A stretch of DNA of 64,000 bases, from the NCBI RefSeq assembly GCF_004118285.1, contig NZ_SDHY01000001.1, forward strand, positions 62,001 to 126,000, read 5' to 3'. How positions within the stretch are numbered: position 1 is the stretch's first letter; every line of letters begins with the position of its first letter. This DNA is from Aquirufa rosea (GTDB lineage Bacteria > Bacteroidota > Bacteroidia > Cytophagales > Spirosomataceae). A program made the position numbers and the translations under genes. The notes under the pieces were generated by a model that was given only the letters and a program-made list of their open reading frames with translations, had not been told where the DNA came from and made no database searches. This document shows, in pieces, positions 57,157-64,000 of the stretch.

Positions 57157-57518
57157 AGAGAAAATAAATCGTCTTATCGCTTTTTTAAAGAGGAAAGTCC
57201 GAACAACACAGAGCATCGTGCTTCCTAACAGGAAGGCAGATTTTAACTAATCTGACAGAAAGTGCCACAGAAAATTACCGCCTTTCGAGGTAAGGGTGAA
57301 AAGGTGAGGTAAGAGCTCACCGCTATTTTGGTGACAAAATGGGTCCAGGTAAACCTCACGAGTTGCAAGATCAAATAGGCTGGCTGTTGAAAGACAAAAG
57401 GGTTGCTCGTCCGATGCCAGCGGGTAGATTGCTAGAGGTGAACAGTGATGTTCATTCAAGATAAATGATAAGAAGGCCTTCGGGCTTACAGAATTCGGCT
57501 TATAGATTTATTTTCTCT
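57157..57518 (+). ncRNA. rnpB: RNase P RNA (class A)
   Basis: Catalytic RNA that removes 5' leaders from pre-tRNAs. Hallmarks are read directly: GAGGAAAGTCCGAACAACAC near the 5' end (CR I), ACAGAAA, GTGAAAAGGTGAGGTAAGAG (CR II/III), GGTAAACCTC, and the 3' block AAGATAAATGATAAG...ACAGAATTCGGCTTAT (CR V). A 14-bp terminal helix P1 pairs 57157-57170 with 57505-57518. The 362-base length suits a Bacteroidota class A RNA. No open reading frame was accepted in this region. Confidence 0.96.
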
Positions 57519-57528
57519 ATTTTAATTC

Positions 57529-57560
57529 TTTGGATTTTCTGTTCAAATTCCTTAATTTCG
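57529..57560 (+). promoter_or_regulatory. Candidate promoter of rpsP-rimM-trmD
   Basis: TTTG (57529-57532), a 20-base spacer and TAATTTCG (57553-57560) match the -33/-7 pattern with one mismatch. It predicts a leader of about 45 bases before rpsP. Confidence 0.5.
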
Positions 57561-57579
57561 CAGACATTTTTATAAACTC

Positions 57580-57596
57580 GAGGGACGAGATCCCTC
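57580..57596 (+). promoter_or_regulatory. Hairpin in the rpsP leader
   Basis: GAGGGA (57580-57585) and TCCCTC (57591-57596) form a perfect 6-bp stem with loop CGAGA, 15 bases before the rpsP ATG. It lies in the leader predicted by the promoter just upstream and has no T run, so it is not a terminator. It could regulate translation or stabilise the mRNA. Confidence 0.45.
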
Positions 57597-57611
57597 ATAA
57601 CCCAAGAAATA

Positions 57612-58241
57612 ATGGCTGTTAAAATCAGACTAGCGCGTCGTGGACGCAAGAAATTGGCAATTTTTGACTTAGTTGTAGCGGATGCTCGTGCTCCTCGCGA
57701 CGGTCGTTTTATTGAAAAAATTGGTACTTACAATCCAAATTCAAACCCTGCTACTATCGTATTGAATGAGACGCAAGCTTTAAAGTGGGTAATGAATGGA
57801 GCACAACCAACAGATACTGCTAAGGCAATTTTGTCTTATCGTGGTATTTTATACAAAAAACACTTGCAAGTAGGTGTAATCAAAGGTGCTATCACTCAAG
57901 AGCAAGCAGATGCTAAGTTTGAAGCATGGAAAACGGAGAAAGAGACTAAGATTCAAACCAAATCTACTAGCATTCAGGATTCAAAAGATAAGTCTAAGGC
58001 ATCTCGTTTAGCTGCGGAAGCTAAGGTTTCTGCTGCACGTGCTGAAGTTATTGCAGCTAAAAACAAAGTTGAAGAGGAAGCTTTAGTAGCTAGCGTAGTA
58101 GAAGCTATCAACGAAGTTGATGAATCATCTGAGGTTGAAGAGACAGAAGTTGCTGAGGCTGCTGTAGAGGAAACTCCTGCAACGGAAGAAGCTGCTCCTG
58201 CTGCTGAAGAGTCAGCCGCTGAAGAGCCTGCTGCTGAATAA
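57612..58241 (+). CDS. rpsP: 30S ribosomal protein S16 with long C-terminal extension
   Basis: Residues 1-85 are a normal S16 ([59 protein letters not shown]). The chain continues to 209 residues, against about 80-90 in E. coli: a basic Lys/Ala-rich helix (100-155) and then an extremely acidic Glu/Ala/Val tail (about 155-209). Bacteroidota S16 proteins commonly carry extensions of this sort (from memory), so it is not a frameshift: reading frame and codon use are continuous. It begins the rpsP-rimM-trmD run and is followed by a strong hairpin terminator. Confidence 0.96.
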   Translation: MAVKIRLARRGRKKLAIFDLVVADARAPRDGRFIEKIGTYNPNSNPATIVLNETQALKWVMNGAQPTDTAKAILSYRGILYKKHLQVGVIKGAITQEQADAKFEAWKTEKETKIQTKSTSIQDSKDKSKASRLAAEAKVSAARAEVIAAKNKVEEEALVASVVEAINEVDESSEVEETEVAEAAVEETPATEEAAPAAEESAAEEPAAE

Positions 58242-58256
58242 TTTTTTAATTCATTG

Positions 58257-58299
58257 AAAATCATACAAATTTGATTTCAGATTTGTATGATTTTTTTTT
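58257..58299 (+). terminator. Strong hairpin/terminator between rpsP and rimM
   Basis: A perfect 14-bp stem (58257-58270 with 58281-58294), a 10-base loop and nine T to 58299. It stands only 7 bases before the rimM ATG, so rimM-trmD may be partly attenuated relative to rpsP. Confidence 0.85.
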
Positions 58300-58305
58300 G
58301 TACCC

Positions 58306-58839
58306 ATGGCAAAAACAGAATATTTCGAATTAGGAACACTTTCCAAACCACATGGTATCAAAGGTGCGCTTCATGTTTACCTAGATGTGGATGATCCTGA
58401 AGAGTATGAAGGATTAGATGCTGTGTTTTTGCAAATAGGGAATGAGATGGTTCCTTATTTTATCTCTGACCTTCAAATTCGCTCTAATTTAAATTTGATT
58501 TCTTTTGAAGGCATTGAATCACTTGATGCTGCCAAGGATTTGGTAGGTATAAAGTTATTCTTACCTATTTCAATGTTACCTAAATTAAAAGATCATCAGT
58601 TTTATTACCATGAAATTGTTGGTTATCAAGTGATTGATGTAAATCTCGGTAAATTGGGTACCGTAAAAGAAGTGTATTCTACTGGTGCACAGGATGTGTT
58701 GGTGATGACTTATCAATCCAAAGAAGTTTTGATTCCTTTATTGGATGAAATAATCCCCAAAGTGGATAAGAAAAACCAGATTATCAACAGTGTTCTTCCT
58801 GATGGATTACTTGAAGTATATTTAGATGATGAGAATTGA
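58306..58839 (+). CDS. rimM: 16S rRNA processing protein RimM
   Basis: Assembly factor for the head of the 30S subunit; it binds S19. The 177-residue chain has the N-terminal beta barrel ([20 protein letters not shown]) and the PRC-barrel C-terminal domain ([38 protein letters not shown]). Length is normal. It follows the rpsP terminator by 6 bases and overlaps trmD by 11 bases. Confidence 0.95.
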   Translation: MAKTEYFELGTLSKPHGIKGALHVYLDVDDPEEYEGLDAVFLQIGNEMVPYFISDLQIRSNLNLISFEGIESLDAAKDLVGIKLFLPISMLPKLKDHQFYYHEIVGYQVIDVNLGKLGTVKEVYSTGAQDVLVMTYQSKEVLIPLLDEIIPKVDKKNQIINSVLPDGLLEVYLDDEN

Positions 58840-59503
58840 TATTATATCCGTAGTTCCAGCCTTAATGAGTAGCTTCTTTGAGCATTCTATTTGCAAAAGG
58901 GCTATACAAAGCGGTTTAGTAGATGTTCAATTACATGATTTACATGATTATTCATCTAAGAAGTTTCGACAAGTGGATGATTATCCGTTTGGGGGAGGGG
59001 CAGGTATGGTCATTGCAATAGAACCTTTATCTACATGTTTAGATCATTTATTAGCCCAAAGATCTTATCAAGATATCATATTTTTAAGTCCAGATGGGCA
59101 ATGCTTTAATCAGTCCATGGCTAATCAATTGAGCTTATCAGAAAATTTACTTTTTATCTGTGGGCACTATAAAGGAATAGACGAAAGAATACGAGAGAAA
59201 TACGTTACTAAAGAAATTTCCATTGGAGATTATGTGCTTTCAGGAGGTGAATTAGCTGCTGCTGTTTGCGCTGATGCCATTATACGGCTATTACCGGGGG
59301 CCATTGGTGACGAAAGTTCTGCCTTGACAGATTCATTTCAAGATGGATTATTGGCCCCTCCCGTGTATACACGTCCTGCTAGTTTTCGCGGAATGAATGT
59401 ACCAGATGTTTTACTATCCGGGCATGAAAAAAATATTGAAGCTTGGCGACATGAACAATCTGTCAAGCGTACGCAAGAAAGAAGACCCGATTTATTGCAA
59501 TAG
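58829..59503 (+). CDS. trmD: tRNA (guanine-N1-)-methyltransferase TrmD
   Basis: SPOUT methyltransferase that makes m1G37 using S-adenosylmethionine, preventing frameshifting. The 224-residue protein shows [38 protein letters not shown], the knot [17 protein letters not shown] and [20 protein letters not shown], and [20 protein letters not shown]. The second ATG (58829) gives the canonical MRIDII start; the first lies one codon upstream. No rplS follows, unlike in the usual rpsP-rimM-trmD-rplS cluster. Confidence 0.97.
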   Translation: MRIDIISVVPALMSSFFEHSICKRAIQSGLVDVQLHDLHDYSSKKFRQVDDYPFGGGAGMVIAIEPLSTCLDHLLAQRSYQDIIFLSPDGQCFNQSMANQLSLSENLLFICGHYKGIDERIREKYVTKEISIGDYVLSGGELAAAVCADAIIRLLPGAIGDESSALTDSFQDGLLAPPVYTRPASFRGMNVPDVLLSGHEKNIEAWRHEQSVKRTQERRPDLLQ

Positions 59504-59506
59504 TTT

Positions 59507-60430
59507 ATGATTAAAGAGAAATCTATAAGCATGCCTAATATGATAGCTTTGGGCATGCTTTATCTTATTTGGGGCTCCACCTTTTTAAGTGTTAGAATTT
59601 TAATTGATTATTTTCCTCCCTTATTTATTTCCTACACGCGTAATTTTTCTGCAGGTTTCTTATTATTGCTTTGGTCTATTTTAGGAAAACATTGGGTTCA
59701 AATGCCTTTGAAGCATCTCAAAGTGCATATCATGGCTGGAATATTATTTATTACTGTGAATAATGCCTCCTTGGCTATTGCTAGTGCCATTGTTCCATCC
59801 GGTTTCTCTGCAGTTTTTATGGCCTTGGGCCCTTTATTATTGGTTATATTTTTTTGGGTAGAAGGAGTCAAGCCTAGTTTCAAAAAAATAGTAGCTACTT
59901 TATTAGGATTAGTGGGTATATTATTAATGAGTTCGCAGAAAAACTTATCTATTCCAGGCAAGTCATCCGAGTTTTTTACTGGTATTCTACTTTTACTTGG
60001 GGCAGTTATTGCATGGAACTTAGCTGTATTTAGAGTTCAATCGACCAAAGCCAATTCCTATCATTTTACCCAAGTTTGTGCTATTCAAATGATTTCAGGA
60101 AGTATTCCTTTGATATTTATTAGTACACTTAAAGGAGATCTCGCTTTACTACATTTAACTACCATTCCTTTGTATGCATGGAGTGTATTTCTGTATCTTA
60201 TTCTAATTGGATCACTGGCTGGTTTTTCCATCTTTGGTTATTTATCTAAGGAATGCGATGCCACTCTAGTAGCTACTTATACTTATGTAAACCCTGTAGT
60301 TGCTTTGATTTTGGGGCATTTTATTTTAAATGAAGAATTACATCCTATTTTATTATTTGCAAGTTTTTTCATACTATTGGCAGTTGTTTTAATTTCAACG
60401 GATAAAACTAAACCTGCTTTCAAATCATGA
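59507..60430 (+). CDS. EamA-family (DMT) transporter
   Basis: Inner-membrane permease of 307 residues with about ten transmembrane helices in two EamA repeats: YLIWGSTFLSVRILIDYFPP in the first, and GAVIAWNLAVFRVQSTKAN and TLVATYTYVNPVVALILGHF in the second. The family includes exporters of amino acids and other metabolites; the substrate is unknown. It starts 3 bases after trmD and overlaps the esterase gene by 4 bases. Confidence 0.92.
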   Translation: MIKEKSISMPNMIALGMLYLIWGSTFLSVRILIDYFPPLFISYTRNFSAGFLLLLWSILGKHWVQMPLKHLKVHIMAGILFITVNNASLAIASAIVPSGFSAVFMALGPLLLVIFFWVEGVKPSFKKIVATLLGLVGILLMSSQKNLSIPGKSSEFFTGILLLLGAVIAWNLAVFRVQSTKANSYHFTQVCAIQMISGSIPLIFISTLKGDLALLHLTTIPLYAWSVFLYLILIGSLAGFSIFGYLSKECDATLVATYTYVNPVVALILGHFILNEELHPILLFASFFILLAVVLISTDKTKPAFKS

Positions 60431-61332
60431 AAAAATCTTTATTGCTTGTTTTTTCCTTTTTCAATCTATCATTTGCCCTTATGGCCCAAGGTCCTCAGCC
60501 ATTATATCCTGCCGCAATTCCCAATTACATCGATGGTCCCAATGAACAAAATGTAGCGGTGACCAATGGAATATCTAGAATCGCCAAGGTAACTATTCCT
60601 ACCTATCAATTTTATTCTGCTGGTCCTGGAGTTAATAAGCCCTGTGTAGTGGTATGCCCTGGTGGAGGTTATGGTATTTTAGCTTCTTCACATGAAGGTT
60701 CAGATATTGCAAAAAAGTTTAATGAAAGAGGCATTCATGCTTTAGTGTTATTTTACCGATTACCTGACGCAAAAAGACAAGTTGATAAGCGTATTGCTCC
60801 TTTACAAGATGCTCAACAAGCTATTCGTATCTTGAGACAACATGCCTCGGAGTGGGGAGTAGATCCCAAGAAGGTCGGTATTATGGGTTTTTCAGCGGGA
60901 GGACATTTAGCTGCTAGTGTAGCTACGCATTTCTCGAAAGATTATACAGGTATTAATGATGGGGCTAATTTGCGTCCTGATTATCAAATTTTATTATATC
61001 CAGTTATTAGTTTCCGTTCATTTGGGCATCAAGGTTCGGCTAAAAATCTAATTGGACCCGAAATGAATGAAGAAAATTTACATTTATTTTCCAATGAGGA
61101 ACAAGTAACGGCCCAAACACCTCCAGCATTTTTAGTGCATGCAGCCGATGATAAGGCGGTACCTGTTAAGAATTCGTTGATTTATGTTGAAAAATTGAGC
61201 GATCTAAATATTTCCAGTGATTTACATGTCTTTGCCAAAGGAGGACATGGTTTTGGTCTAAATAACAAAACCACCTCAGACGATTGGTTTGAGAGTTTGA
61301 TGAAATGGTTTAAAAGTCAATCATTACTTTGA
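60427..61332 (+). CDS. Secreted alpha/beta hydrolase (acetyl-xylan-esterase-like)
   Basis: Exported esterase-type hydrolase of 301 residues. Signal peptide MKKSLLLVFSFFNLSFALMAQ; oxyanion region VVCPGGGYGILASSHEG; nucleophile Ser in MGFSAGGHLAASV; catalytic Asp in VHAADDKAVPVKNSL; His in FAKGGHGFGL. This combination (GGGY and GFSAGGHLAAS) is typical of BD-FAE/acetylxylan esterase-like enzymes of Bacteroidota that remove acetyl or acyl groups from polysaccharides; substrate not determined. The ATG overlaps the transporter stop. It is convergent with the permease gene, overlapping by 16 bases. Confidence 0.88.
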   Translation: MKKSLLLVFSFFNLSFALMAQGPQPLYPAAIPNYIDGPNEQNVAVTNGISRIAKVTIPTYQFYSAGPGVNKPCVVVCPGGGYGILASSHEGSDIAKKFNERGIHALVLFYRLPDAKRQVDKRIAPLQDAQQAIRILRQHASEWGVDPKKVGIMGFSAGGHLAASVATHFSKDYTGINDGANLRPDYQILLYPVISFRSFGHQGSAKNLIGPEMNEENLHLFSNEEQVTAQTPPAFLVHAADDKAVPVKNSLIYVEKLSDLNISSDLHVFAKGGHGFGLNNKTTSDDWFESLMKWFKSQSLL

Positions 61333-62726
61333 TTTCTTTTCATGAAGAAATAGAATGGAATACCAGACAATACCAGCGCTAAACCAATAGTAGAAGATAG
61401 CGTTTTTACATAGAGTAAATTGCCAGCAATGGCCAAAAGGATTAGTAGGTAAATAGCGAACAATACTTGATTCGATTTACTTAATGATCCTTTTGAAATT
61501 TTAGACTTATATAAAGACATTACTGTGAGGAAATAAAACAGTAATATAGCGAAAACAGTAAAATCTAATAGAGTTCCATAACCACCGGAAAAGCACAATA
61601 GGATAGCCCATACTCCTTGAATAATTAAAGAATAGGATGGTGCCCCGTTCTTGTTCAAGTGTGCTGCCTTCGAAAAAAATAATTTATCTTGGGCCATTGC
61701 CTCAAATAATCTTCCACCAGCTAATATGATGCCATTATTACATCCGAAAGTGGAAATCATGATTAATATAGCCATGACAGTGGCCCCAATATTTCCTAAC
61801 AAACTTTCTAAGGCAGCAGAGCCTAGTCGATCTTGACTTGCAAATATAATACCCCGTTCATATGCCGTGGTTCCTGATGGATTACCTTCAAGTGGTAAAA
61901 TTCCTAGATAAGCGATATTGGTTAAAATATATAATAAACATACTAATGCAGATCCATAAACCAACCCTTTGGCAATAGTTTTACTTGGATCCTCGAAATC
62001 TTGGCTAGCAAAGGTAACATTATTCCATGCTGAGGAAGAAAACAATGGACCAATCATGGCTACTCCAAATAAACTTGCTAAGGTGAAGGTGTCAACAGTT
62101 ATAAATTGTTGAGATCCCGAATCAAAGGTAGTTGGGGATCGGAAAAAGTTTTCAAAATGAATCCAATCATTTTGAAAAGCTGCAAAAAATCCAAGTAAAA
62201 CCAAGACTACAATAGCCCCAATTTTCGTGAAAGTAAAAAGGTTTTGAATAAAAGAGGCAAAAGAAATACCTTTTAAATTGAAATAAGTTAAAAGTGCAAT
62301 TAATGCTGCGGCCAACAATTGTTGACTATTGATGTAATTGAATAGTAGGGGATTTTCATTGATAAAATTCGGGAATAAAAATCCAGTGTATTTAGCAAAA
62401 GCCACTGCCACAGCAGCAATTGTTCCCGTTTGAATCACTAAAAAGGTAGTCCATCCAAACAAGAATCCTGTCATAGGAGAATAGGCCTCCTTTAAATAAA
62501 CGTATTGCCCACCTGTTTGAGGAAATAAAGAGGAAAGCTTTCCGTAGGCATAAGCTCCAGTTATGGTTAAGAAGGTGGTTAATATCCAGGTACCTATCCA
62601 CAAATATGGACTAGTTAATTGTCTACCTACCTCTGAACTAACTAAAAATATACCAGATCCAATCATAGAGCCCATGACCAGCATGGAGGCATCTAGGGTG
62701 TTTAACTTCTTTATGGTGTGATTCAT
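61317..62726 (-). CDS. APC-family amino acid permease
   Basis: Inner-membrane transporter of 469 residues with about twelve helices. The first helix has the unwound G-S-G-I-F motif (MVMGSMIGSGIFLVSSEVGR); other APC marks are LSSLFPQTGGQYVYLKEAYS, GFLFGWTTFLVIQTG and AWNNVTFASQDFEDPSKTIA, the LAT/polyamine-type block. It probably carries an amino acid by exchange or proton symport; substrate unknown. It is divergent from the sigma/SusC unit, with the tandem operator between them. Confidence 0.92.
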   Translation of the reverse strand: MNHTIKKLNTLDASMLVMGSMIGSGIFLVSSEVGRQLTSPYLWIGTWILTTFLTITGAYAYGKLSSLFPQTGGQYVYLKEAYSPMTGFLFGWTTFLVIQTGTIAAVAVAFAKYTGFLFPNFINENPLLFNYINSQQLLAAALIALLTYFNLKGISFASFIQNLFTFTKIGAIVVLVLLGFFAAFQNDWIHFENFFRSPTTFDSGSQQFITVDTFTLASLFGVAMIGPLFSSSAWNNVTFASQDFEDPSKTIAKGLVYGSALVCLLYILTNIAYLGILPLEGNPSGTTAYERGIIFASQDRLGSAALESLLGNIGATVMAILIMISTFGCNNGIILAGGRLFEAMAQDKLFFSKAAHLNKNGAPSYSLIIQGVWAILLCFSGGYGTLLDFTVFAILLFYFLTVMSLYKSKISKGSLSKSNQVLFAIYLLILLAIAGNLLYVKTLSSTIGLALVLSGIPFYFFMKRNQSND

Positions 62727-62843
62727 TTTACTTGGGAAACTTAAAATTAGTCAATTTTTAGTTTTTGGTATTTTTTTTGGGATAAATATTAATTCGTTGA
62801 TTTTTTTTTATAAAATTTTCCCAATTCAGAAGGCTGCAAAATT

Positions 62844-62867
62844 GTAAACGTTTACGTAAACGTTTAC
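62844..62867. promoter_or_regulatory. Tandem LacI-type operator palindrome
   Basis: The 12-base palindrome GTAAACGTTTAC occurs twice back to back (62844-62855 and 62856-62867). The junction also forms the palindrome TTTACGTAAA, and the whole 24 bases are self-complementary. A central CG with flanking AAA/TTT is the usual core of LacI-family operators. It stands about 125 bases before the sigma factor ATG and 118 bases before the divergent permease start. No LacI-family gene is in the window. Confidence 0.75.
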
Positions 62868-62991
62868 GGAAAAAAATTAAAGATTTTCATTGAATTATTA
62901 TAATTCCTATATCTATATTGGCTTAAATCAAGTAGTGAAGGAAACAAAATATTCCCTTATAACTTATAATAGTTCAATTAATTACATTCAA

Positions 62992-63561
62992 ATGAAACAG
63001 CAAATCAATGAGGTGGAAGTGTGGGATCAATTTCGTAACGGAAGTCATCAAGCCTTCACTAACCTTTATCAACATTTTGTTCAGCCGCTTTATTCTTATT
63101 CCATGGGTATTACAAGCGACAAAGAATTGATTAAAGATTGTTTGCATGATTTATTTGTTGAGCTATGGCGTAACCATGCCAGTTTGGGACCTACAACAAG
63201 TGTAAAATTTTATTTAATGGCCTCCATTAAAAGAAAGCTTGTTCGGCAAATGGAAGGACAAATGAAACATGCGCAGCATCACACAAATTACTATTTAGAG
63301 TCTTTAGATCGAGACTACAGTCATGAATATCAAATGATTCGAGTAGAAGAGGAGTTCGCTACAAATAAGCAATTGAATGAATGTTTGATGAAATTAAGTA
63401 AAAGACAAAGAGAAGCTATTGCATTGAAATTTTTTCACAATATGGATACAGAACAGATTAGCCAATCCATGAAAATCAATCCACAATCAGTTTACAACTT
63501 AATATTTGGGGCTCTTCGTCAGATGAAAAATAATATGATGTTTGAGCAGGTATCTTTTTAA
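62992..63561 (+). CDS. ECF (sigma-70 family) RNA polymerase sigma factor, FecI-like
   Basis: A 189-residue ECF sigma factor. Region 2: FTNLYQHFVQPLYSYSMGIT followed by DCLHDLFVELWRNH. Region 4: LNECLMKLSKRQREAIALKF and MDTEQISQSMKINPQSVYNL, a helix-turn-helix. Region 3 is absent, as in ECF factors. The ATG at 62992 gives MKQQINEVEVWDQFRNGSHQ; upstream codons in frame look non-coding. In Bacteroidota such factors usually act with a FecR-like anti-sigma and a SusC/SusD receptor pair; here the following genes are a 64-residue ORF and a SusC receptor. Confidence 0.93.
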   Translation: MKQQINEVEVWDQFRNGSHQAFTNLYQHFVQPLYSYSMGITSDKELIKDCLHDLFVELWRNHASLGPTTSVKFYLMASIKRKLVRQMEGQMKHAQHHTNYYLESLDRDYSHEYQMIRVEEEFATNKQLNECLMKLSKRQREAIALKFFHNMDTEQISQSMKINPQSVYNLIFGALRQMKNNMMFEQVSF

Positions 63562-63625
63562 TAGAAAATGAGTAAAAAGGTTGAGATAATTACTTTAGAT
63601 AGTAATTGTACAAAAAAACCTTTAA

Positions 63626-63820
63626 ATGTTACAGCACAATGAACATGTAAAAAAGACCCTAAAAAAGCCACTAAGGCAACGTATTTATCAATTTTTAATC
63701 AAATTTTCTAAGGCCAACTGGAACCAACCTCGAAAATTTAAAAGCCCTAAGGACCAGCTAACTCCTAATGAGAGCAAGGCATTATGGAGTAGAATTCAAA
63801 ACACTTTGCATTCTTTATAA
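63626..63820 (+). CDS. Small basic protein, possible truncated anti-sigma factor
   Basis: A 64-residue ORF with ATG, lying between the sigma factor (64-base gap) and susC (19-base gap). It is rich in Lys/Arg and has no membrane segment; the C-terminal LTPNESKALWSRIQNTLHSL recalls the short helical segment found before the membrane helix in FecR-like proteins, but that similarity is weak. No database family is recognised. It is too short to hold a FecR domain. Alternatives are a remnant of fecR or a chance ORF in a leader; position and spacing favour a real gene. Confidence 0.5.
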   Translation: MLQHNEHVKKTLKKPLRQRIYQFLIKFSKANWNQPRKFKSPKDQLTPNESKALWSRIQNTLHSL

Positions 63821-63839
63821 CTTAATTATTTTGAAACAA

Positions 63840-64000
63840 ATGAGAAAAAAATTACTTTCAAAATTCCTATTAAGCATATTATTTGTATTAATAGGTATTC
63901 AATTATTTGCTCAAGATCGGTCTATAAGCGGAAAAATAATTTCTGCAGAAGATGGTTCTGGAGTACCCGGTGTATCTGTTTTAATTAAAGGTACAAAATC
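63840..64000 (+). CDS. SusC/RagA-family TonB-linked outer-membrane receptor, N-terminal fragment
   Basis: Start of a TonB-dependent transporter running off the right edge; 53 complete residues are visible. Signal peptide MRKKLLSKFLLSILFVLIGI ending LFAQ, then the carboxypeptidase-like N-terminal extension: RSISGKIISAEDGSGVPGVS followed by VLIKGTK, which is the diagnostic SusC/RagA start. It probably imports an oligosaccharide or peptide with a SusD partner beyond the window. It is in the same direction as the ECF sigma factor and is a likely target of it or of the LacI-type operator. Confidence 0.9.
   Translation, partial: MRKKLLSKFLLSILFVLIGIQLFAQDRSISGKIISAEDGSGVPGVSVLIKGTK

Noticed and set aside
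57247-57459. Open frame on the minus strand within the RNase P RNA
   Set aside because: The plus strand shows all conserved RNase P RNA blocks and a 14-bp P1 helix, so this region is a structural RNA gene.
57974-58264. Ser/Ala/Thr-rich frame opposite the rpsP tail
   Set aside because: Its composition is the antisense of the Glu/Ala codons of the S16 extension, and S16 is clearly the real product.
63568-63642. 24-codon ORF between the sigma factor and the 64-residue protein
   Set aside because: It overlaps the start of the 64-residue ORF, has no recognisable features and is short enough to occur by chance.
1-64000. CRISPR arrays, insertion sequences, prophage or other mobile elements
   Set aside because: No repeat-spacer array, transposase, integrase or att-like duplication was seen; the single tRNA shows no adjacent integrase or repeated 3' end.

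Overview
The window looks like chromosomal core sequence from a Bacteroidota bacterium, most likely a gliding or formerly gliding member of Cytophagales (lineage is inference). Support comes from SprA and a DUF5103 Plug protein of the type IX secretion system, a GldF-like permease, an LpxC-FabZ fusion, a PUR-family protein, a SusC/RagA receptor with an ECF sigma factor upstream, low GC, almost no Shine-Dalgarno sequences, and promoters of the Bacteroidota TTTG / TAnnTTTG type. I see no insertion sequence, prophage, CRISPR array or rRNA. The gene complement is mostly housekeeping and tightly packed.

Layout. 1-9.5 kb: gatA 3' end, a LysM lytic transglycosylase, ruvA and the giant sprA. 9.5-13 kb: gcvH, a dihydroorotase homologue that has lost several metal ligands, two small membrane proteins and a gldF-like permease. 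13-19 kb, minus strand: DUF1003 protein, HD hydrolase, lpxD, lpxC-fabZ, lpxA and an ABC ATPase; then a tRNA with CAT anticodon. 19-25 kb: sugar-alcohol oxidase, PQQ dehydrogenase with built-in cytochrome c, RhaT and a GntR regulator. 25-30 kb: leuC-leuD-leuA/cimA-leuB. 30-39 kb: two DUF218 proteins, an S9 peptidase, an M42 peptidase, pfkA, a TlpA-like redoxin, DUF58, RlpA and a PUR protein. 39-50 kb: ychF, T9SS Plug, ABC-F, a glutamate-synthase-like oxidoreductase, Ldh-family dehydrogenase, mltG, a thioesterase, YihY, a Sua5/YciO protein, an LpxL-like acyltransferase and WbqC. 50-60 kb: clpC, fabG, a VWA membrane protein, a DUF4403 lipoprotein, the RNase P RNA, rpsP-rimM-trmD and a DMT transporter. 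60-64 kb: an esterase, an APC permease, then a tandem palindromic operator, an ECF sigma factor, a 64-residue protein and the start of a SusC receptor that runs off the window.

How the parts fit. Envelope building dominates: lipid A (lpxA/C/D, LpxL-like), peptidoglycan turnover (LysM transglycosylase, MltG, RlpA, DUF218 proteins) and protein export (SprA, Plug). Branched-chain amino acid synthesis forms one operon with its own promoter and terminator. Carbohydrate use shows as RhaT-GntR, the two periplasmic-type oxidoreductases, the esterase and the right-edge sigma/SusC unit. Five convergent gene pairs overlap at their 3' ends, so the genome is compact.

I found no clearly new multi-gene system. 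The points most worth a second look are the metal-ligand-poor dihydroorotase, the tandem LacI-type operator ahead of the sigma/SusC unit with a tiny protein where a FecR anti-sigma factor would be expected, the Asp-to-Asn change in the phosphofructokinase nucleotide motif, and the long acidic tail on ribosomal protein S16.
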